Assembly (NCBI GenBank): GCA_031411235.1
Contig: JANOAR010000037.1
Coordinates: forward strand, 1 to 17,649
Direction: 5' to 3'
DNA length: 17,649 nucleotides
DNA from: JANOAR01 sp031411235
Lineage (GTDB): Bacteria; Verrucomicrobiota; Verrucomicrobiia; Verrucomicrobiales; Verrucomicrobiaceae
Part shown: positions 14,205 to 17,649 of the stretch, in pieces
How the letters are laid out: every line of letters starts with the position of its first letter
Position numbering within the stretch: the stretch's first letter is position 1
Position numbers and translations under genes: made by a program
Notes under the pieces: model-generated
Seen by the model: only the letters and a program-made list of their open reading frames with translations
The model's database searches: none
What the model was told of the DNA's origin: nothing

Positions 14205-14254
14205 ATTTTGCTTTCACGTCCGCAGGGCGTGGCGACATTTGCGCCTCACTTTTC
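14088..14254 (+). repeat. Right copy of the ~170-bp direct repeat
   Basis: Direct repeat of 4726-4895, covering the orphan dehydrogenase 3' end and the 50 bp after its stop (ATTTTGCTTTCA to CACTTTTC). Similarity stops sharply at 14254, where the leader of the next gene begins. A weaker match of about 9 bp with one indel may extend it leftward to about 14079. The copies lie 9.36 kb apart. Confidence 0.85.
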
Positions 14255-14271
14255 CTCCTACTGACTTCGCT

Positions 14272-15420
14272 ATGAAAGCCCATCGCCTCTTCTTTCTCTT
14301 CACTCTGTTCTCCCTCCTGCCAGCGCTCAGCATGGCAGAGGTGGCCCCACCGCATGAGCAGGCGAACTTCCTGGCGGGCTTGCCCGTGCACGGTTCATCG
14401 CTGGATCGACTGACGGATATGCCCGGCGTGCAGACTCACAGTAAGGCCTTCGGCACCGCCTGGGAGACGCTAGAAAAAAACCAGCTCAGCAAGATTCGCG
14501 ACTGGGCACCGCAACACCTGGGAGCCACCAGCACCGCGACGGATCCGCTTTTCTACATGTTCAGCGGCCCCGATTTCCTCTATGCCCACACCTACTTCCC
14601 GCGCGCCTCGACCTATGTTTTCTGCGGCATCGAACCCGTGGGCACCCTGCCCGATGTGGCGGCGCTGCCACCCGAAGCGTTGCAATCGGCCCTGGGGAAT
14701 TTGCGCGAGTCTCTCGACTCTGTGCTGAGCTTCAGCTTCTTCATCACTTCCAAAATGAAGACCGACCTGAGCCAAACTCAGCTCACAGGCACGTTGCCCG
14801 TCTTGTATGTCTTCCTCGCTCGCGAAGGCTGCCACATCGACAGCGTGGAACTCGTGAACCTCTCCGAAGACGGTGCCTTCGTCGCCGAGAAGACCGCGCA
14901 CTCGGGCGTGAAAATCATCTTCACTCATCCCGGCTCAGCGCCGCAGACCCTCTATTATTTTTGCAGCGATCTCTCCAGTTGGGCGATCAAGCGGCACCCC
15001 GGCTTTATCAAGTTCTGCGACAGTCTTGGCCGTGGCTGTGCGCTGTTGAAGGCGGCGTCCTATCTCATGCACCTGAATGAGTTCGATGCGGTGCGCGACT
15101 TCCTCCTCTCCCACTCGCGCTTACTGCTCCAGGACGACTCTGGCATCCCGCTGGAGCACTTCGTTCCCGAACTCTGGGATCTCCATCACCTGGGGCATTA
15201 CGCCGGCCCCATTGAGCGATTCACCCAGCACTATCAGCCTGCCCTCGCTGCCGCCTACCAGGCCCAGCCCAGCACGGACTACCTGCCCTTCAGCTACGGC
15301 TATCGTTGGAAAGCACGGGAGTCCTCCCTCATGCTCGCCATCGAAACCAATGCCATCCCGAAGGCCCTTCCCTTGACTGAAGAACAAGCTGCCAATGTGC
15401 TGCGTGCCACGCCCAGGTGA
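14272..15420 (+). CDS. Secreted protein of unknown function
   Basis: A 382-aa protein with a clear signal peptide, MKAHRLFFLFTLFSLLPALSMAE, so it is exported. I do not recognise a family. The mature part is a mixed alpha/beta sequence with notable stretches FYMFSGPDFLYAHTYFPRASTYVFCGIEPVG, SGVKIIFTHPGSAPQTLYYFCSDLSSW and LLKAASYLMHLNEFDAVRDFLL. Several aromatic residues and five cysteines are scattered without a metal-binding spacing. The ATG at 14272 is preferred because it places the signal peptide at the very N-terminus; an upstream in-frame start at 14239 adds 11 residues. The gene begins 17 bp after the right copy of the direct repeat, so its native promoter may have been affected by the insertion. 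It converges with the SGNH esterase gene, stops 6 bp apart. Confidence 0.82.
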   Translation: MKAHRLFFLFTLFSLLPALSMAEVAPPHEQANFLAGLPVHGSSLDRLTDMPGVQTHSKAFGTAWETLEKNQLSKIRDWAPQHLGATSTATDPLFYMFSGPDFLYAHTYFPRASTYVFCGIEPVGTLPDVAALPPEALQSALGNLRESLDSVLSFSFFITSKMKTDLSQTQLTGTLPVLYVFLAREGCHIDSVELVNLSEDGAFVAEKTAHSGVKIIFTHPGSAPQTLYYFCSDLSSWAIKRHPGFIKFCDSLGRGCALLKAASYLMHLNEFDAVRDFLLSHSRLLLQDDSGIPLEHFVPELWDLHHLGHYAGPIERFTQHYQPALAAAYQAQPSTDYLPFSYGYRWKARESSLMLAIETNAIPKALPLTEEQAANVLRATPR

Positions 15421-15426
15421 GCCGCG

Positions 15427-16569
15427 CTACTTGCCCAAGGCGGCACGCAGCACAGGCTCGAAGATGTCTGCCTGACGCATGAAGCCCAGGTCGCTGGCAT
15501 GGGAGGCATCGGTCGCGCCTTCACCATCATCGCCATAGAGGTGATCGCCTTCGATGTAGCTGAGCCCCGCGATGCCTGCGGCTTGCAGCTCGGCATAGGC
15601 TTTCTTTAGCGCGGCGTGGTTGCCATCGTGCAGCGCCTTTTGCGTGGGGCGTATCCATTCATTGGTCATGCGGCGATCTTCCACGAGAATGATGGGCGTG
15701 CTGGGCCGCGCTGCACGCAGTTGTTTAATCAACGGCACACAGCGCTCGGTGATCAGATCCGGCCCCATGTTCGGGCAGCAGTCGATGACGAAGACTGCGG
15801 CATCGACTTCACCGAGCAGCTCGCCCACAGCAGCGTCCATTTTGCCATTGCCCGAGAAGCCCAGATTGACCACAGGCGTATCGAGCCTGCGGCCCAGAAT
15901 CGCGGTGTGCAACATGCCGGGGCGCGAGGCACACGCACCATGCGTGATGGAGGTGCCGTAGAAGACAATGGGCTTGGCCGTGCGCGGGGCTTGCTCTTCA
16001 AACTTCGCCGCAGCTACCGCGCCGAATTCCAGAGCATCGACGCCGTTGAACAGCGGCAAGTAAGCAAGGTACTCGCGCTCACCGGGCGCGAGGCCGCTGG
16101 CGATAGCGGTCGTGATCTGAGGCGTGGCAGGCTTCGTCACATTGACCCAGCGCCATTTACCCGCTTCGTCACGAGCATAGAGGTCGATGCCGCTGGCACC
16201 TGTGGCGGGCATGTGTGGCATCCCCAAAGCCGTCTTGCTCAGCTTGTAGCGGACGTAAATATCCGTCGCATCCGTTTTGAAACGCACCGCCATGCCAGCG
16301 CTATCGCGGCTCAAACCCCAAACGGTGGGCGTCACCTTGCCATCGGCCTTGGCGGGCAAGCGGTCGAAGTAGCGCTTGCGCATTTGGTCGCCCCAGGCAC
16401 GGCCTTCGACGCCCCACTTGGTCACATCGTGCCATGCCACATCGGCAGGGATCGGCGTCGTTTTCGCAGCGGGGACGACGAGTGGTGGAGCCTGGGAAAG
16501 CGCGGGCGCAGCAGCGAAGGCAGTGCTGGTGATGAGGCTAAGCAGGAGTACGTGGTAGTGCGTGGTCAT
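15427..16569 (-). CDS. Secreted SGNH/GDSL hydrolase (carbohydrate esterase-like)
   Basis: A 380-aa protein with an N-terminal signal peptide (MTTHYHVLLLSLITSTAFAAAPALS), predicted to de-esterify an acylated polysaccharide or similar substrate outside the cytoplasm. Residues about 40-195 form a beta-rich N-terminal domain with GIDLY (127-131), as in the GxDLY domain found before some SGNH hydrolases. The catalytic domain shows block I FYGTSITHG (nucleophile Ser207), block II GFSGN (Gly240, Asn241), block III-like DCCPNMG, and block V DASH (Asp354, His357), so the triad and oxyanion residues look complete. It starts 58 bp downstream of glgX on the same strand and may be co-transcribed with it. 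The actual ester substrate is not readable from sequence. Confidence 0.88.
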   Translation of the reverse strand: MTTHYHVLLLSLITSTAFAAAPALSQAPPLVVPAAKTTPIPADVAWHDVTKWGVEGRAWGDQMRKRYFDRLPAKADGKVTPTVWGLSRDSAGMAVRFKTDATDIYVRYKLSKTALGMPHMPATGASGIDLYARDEAGKWRWVNVTKPATPQITTAIASGLAPGEREYLAYLPLFNGVDALEFGAVAAAKFEEQAPRTAKPIVFYGTSITHGACASRPGMLHTAILGRRLDTPVVNLGFSGNGKMDAAVGELLGEVDAAVFVIDCCPNMGPDLITERCVPLIKQLRAARPSTPIILVEDRRMTNEWIRPTQKALHDGNHAALKKAYAELQAAGIAGLSYIEGDHLYGDDGEGATDASHASDLGFMRQADIFEPVLRAALGK

Positions 16570-16627
16570 GGGCGAGCCAATACGTTGCCACAGGCGCGAC
16601 GTTGCAGCGGGTTGCCACGGCGGCCCA

Positions 16628-17649
16628 CTACACGGCCAGCATCACCATCGCCCGCGACTCCACGCGATACTTCTCTGCCACTTCCTGACTTGCGGTCTTG
16701 GGGAGTTTGTCATCGCTTCCGGTATCAAATACCACCGACCAATCCCCGGCAGGCAGCGACATCTCGCGGGCCTCATGGCCATTGTTAAACAGCAAACACA
16801 GCCGCCCCTCGATCACCGCACCGAACACCGAGCGCTGCCGCTCATGCCACTGCTCGCGCTTCATCTCGCGACCTGCCTCGGTGAACCACAGCACATCCTT
16901 GGCACCCGTCACAGCATCCGCTTTGCCAGCAAAAAAATCCACGCGCTGCAACTCAGCATGGGTGCGCCGCAGTGCGGCTAAGTCAGCGACAAAAGCAGCG
17001 AAGTCCGCGCTGTCTGACGAGTCGCTCCAGTCCATCCAGGATAATTCATTGTCCTGGCAGTAGGCATTATTGTTGCCCTGCTGCGAGCGCCCGCGCTCAT
17101 CCCCCATGGTGATGAACGGCACACCCGCCGAGCACAGCATCGTCGCCATCAGACTGCGCCGCACCCGCCTGCGCATGGTCTTCACCGCCGCCTCATCACT
17201 CGCTCCCTCGCCGCCGTAGTTGGCCGAGTGGTTATCGTTATCGCCATCGCGACCTTGCTCACCATTGGCCAAGTTGTACTTGCGCTCGTAACTCACCAGA
17301 TCAGCCATCGTGAAGCCATCGTGAGAGGTTAAAAAATTAACGCTCGCCAGCGGCCCACGTTTGGCTCGGCCATACAAGTCCTCGCTGCCGCAGAGTCGCT
17401 TGGCAAACTCTGGCACCATGCCCGCATCGCCACGCCAAAAGCGCCGCACCGCATCGCGATACTTGCCATTCAACTCACGCCAAGGCTTCGGGAAATACCC
17501 CACCTGATAGCTATCCATTTGGCCCACATCCCAGGGCTCAGCGATCAGCTTCACACCCGCGAGCACCGGATCCTGAGCCAGTGCGGTGAAGAACGCTCCA
17601 TGAATATCGAAGCCTCCCGGCCCGCGCCCCACCGTCGTCGCGAGATCAA
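16628..17649 (-). CDS. glgX: Glycogen debranching enzyme GlgX / isoamylase-type, C-terminal part (runs off window)
   Basis: The first 339 or so residues' worth of 3' coding sequence of a GH13 debranching enzyme; the 5' half lies beyond the right edge. The visible part opens at DLATTVGRGPGGFDIHG, whose Asp is the GH13 catalytic nucleophile. It continues with AEPWD (general acid Glu) followed by YQVGYFPKPWRELNGKYRDAVRRFWRG, then TSHDGFTMADLVSYERKYNLANGE (third catalytic Asp), and GDERGRSQQGNNNAYCQDNELSWMDW, all typical of GlgX/TreX. The C-terminal beta domain ends normally at a TAG. The enzyme hydrolyses alpha-1,6 branches of glycogen limit dextrin in the cytoplasm. No frameshift is seen in the visible part. 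Confidence 0.93.
   Translation of the reverse strand, partial: DLATTVGRGPGGFDIHGAFFTALAQDPVLAGVKLIAEPWDVGQMDSYQVGYFPKPWRELNGKYRDAVRRFWRGDAGMVPEFAKRLCGSEDLYGRAKRGPLASVNFLTSHDGFTMADLVSYERKYNLANGEQGRDGDNDNHSANYGGEGASDEAAVKTMRRRVRRSLMATMLCSAGVPFITMGDERGRSQQGNNNAYCQDNELSWMDWSDSSDSADFAAFVADLAALRRTHAELQRVDFFAGKADAVTGAKDVLWFTEAGREMKREQWHERQRSVFGAVIEGRLCLLFNNGHEAREMSLPAGDWSVVFDTGSDDKLPKTASQEVAEKYRVESRAMVMLAV

Noticed and set aside
15616..16788. 390-aa plus-strand frame
   Set aside because: Antisense shadow of the SGNH hydrolase gene and the end of glgX, both with intact catalytic motifs.

Overview
The window looks like a chromosomal segment of a GC-rich bacterium, most plausibly from the Verrucomicrobiota/Planctomycetota group. 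That placement is inferred from the gene content: an SHD1-type domain fused to a heparinase II/III-like protein, a secreted SGNH esterase with a GxDLY-type N-terminal region, and many start codons preceded by C/T-rich leaders with no Shine-Dalgarno. No rRNA, tRNA or other phylogenetic marker is present to prove it.

Layout. Positions 1-4845 are ordinary metabolic sequence: a dipeptide epimerase and a large secreted heparinase-like protein on the minus strand, a divergent intergenic region holding a 176-bp palindromic MITE-like element with CTAG target duplications, and a zinc alcohol/polyol dehydrogenase on the plus strand. Positions about 4900-6300 are non-coding and repeat-rich: a palindrome-rich block, 25 copies of a 21-bp tandem repeat, a second short 21-bp-period repeat, and a C/T-rich tract whose complement has a G-quadruplex motif. 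Positions 6301-12777 form a compact plus-strand operon: a 58-aa small protein, a type III-like restriction helicase/nuclease (Res), a UPF0175 antitoxin with a DUF3368 PIN-domain toxin, a beta-class N6-adenine methyltransferase (Mod), and a 238-aa protein that reads as two tandem DNA sliding-clamp-like domains. A degraded Y1 transposase fragment and dinD follow. Positions 14272-17649 return to ordinary genes: a secreted protein of unknown function, a secreted SGNH esterase, and the C-terminal part of glycogen debranching enzyme GlgX, which runs off the right edge.

The defence region appears to be an acquired island. The last 40 codons of the dehydrogenase plus 50 bp downstream (4726-4895) recur as an isolated copy at 14088-14254, at about 90 percent identity by hand count. 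The two copies bracket roughly 9.2 kb containing the repeats, the restriction-modification/toxin-antitoxin operon and dinD. No integrase is visible.

How the genes may work together: Res and Mod would form a restriction-modification complex that cuts unmodified invading DNA. The PIN toxin/antitoxin pair, lodged between them in the same transcript, could stabilise the locus or act as a back-up abortive response. The clamp-like protein is the most unusual member. A two-domain clamp is the size of a PCNA subunit, and its presence in a restriction operon has no standard explanation that I know of.
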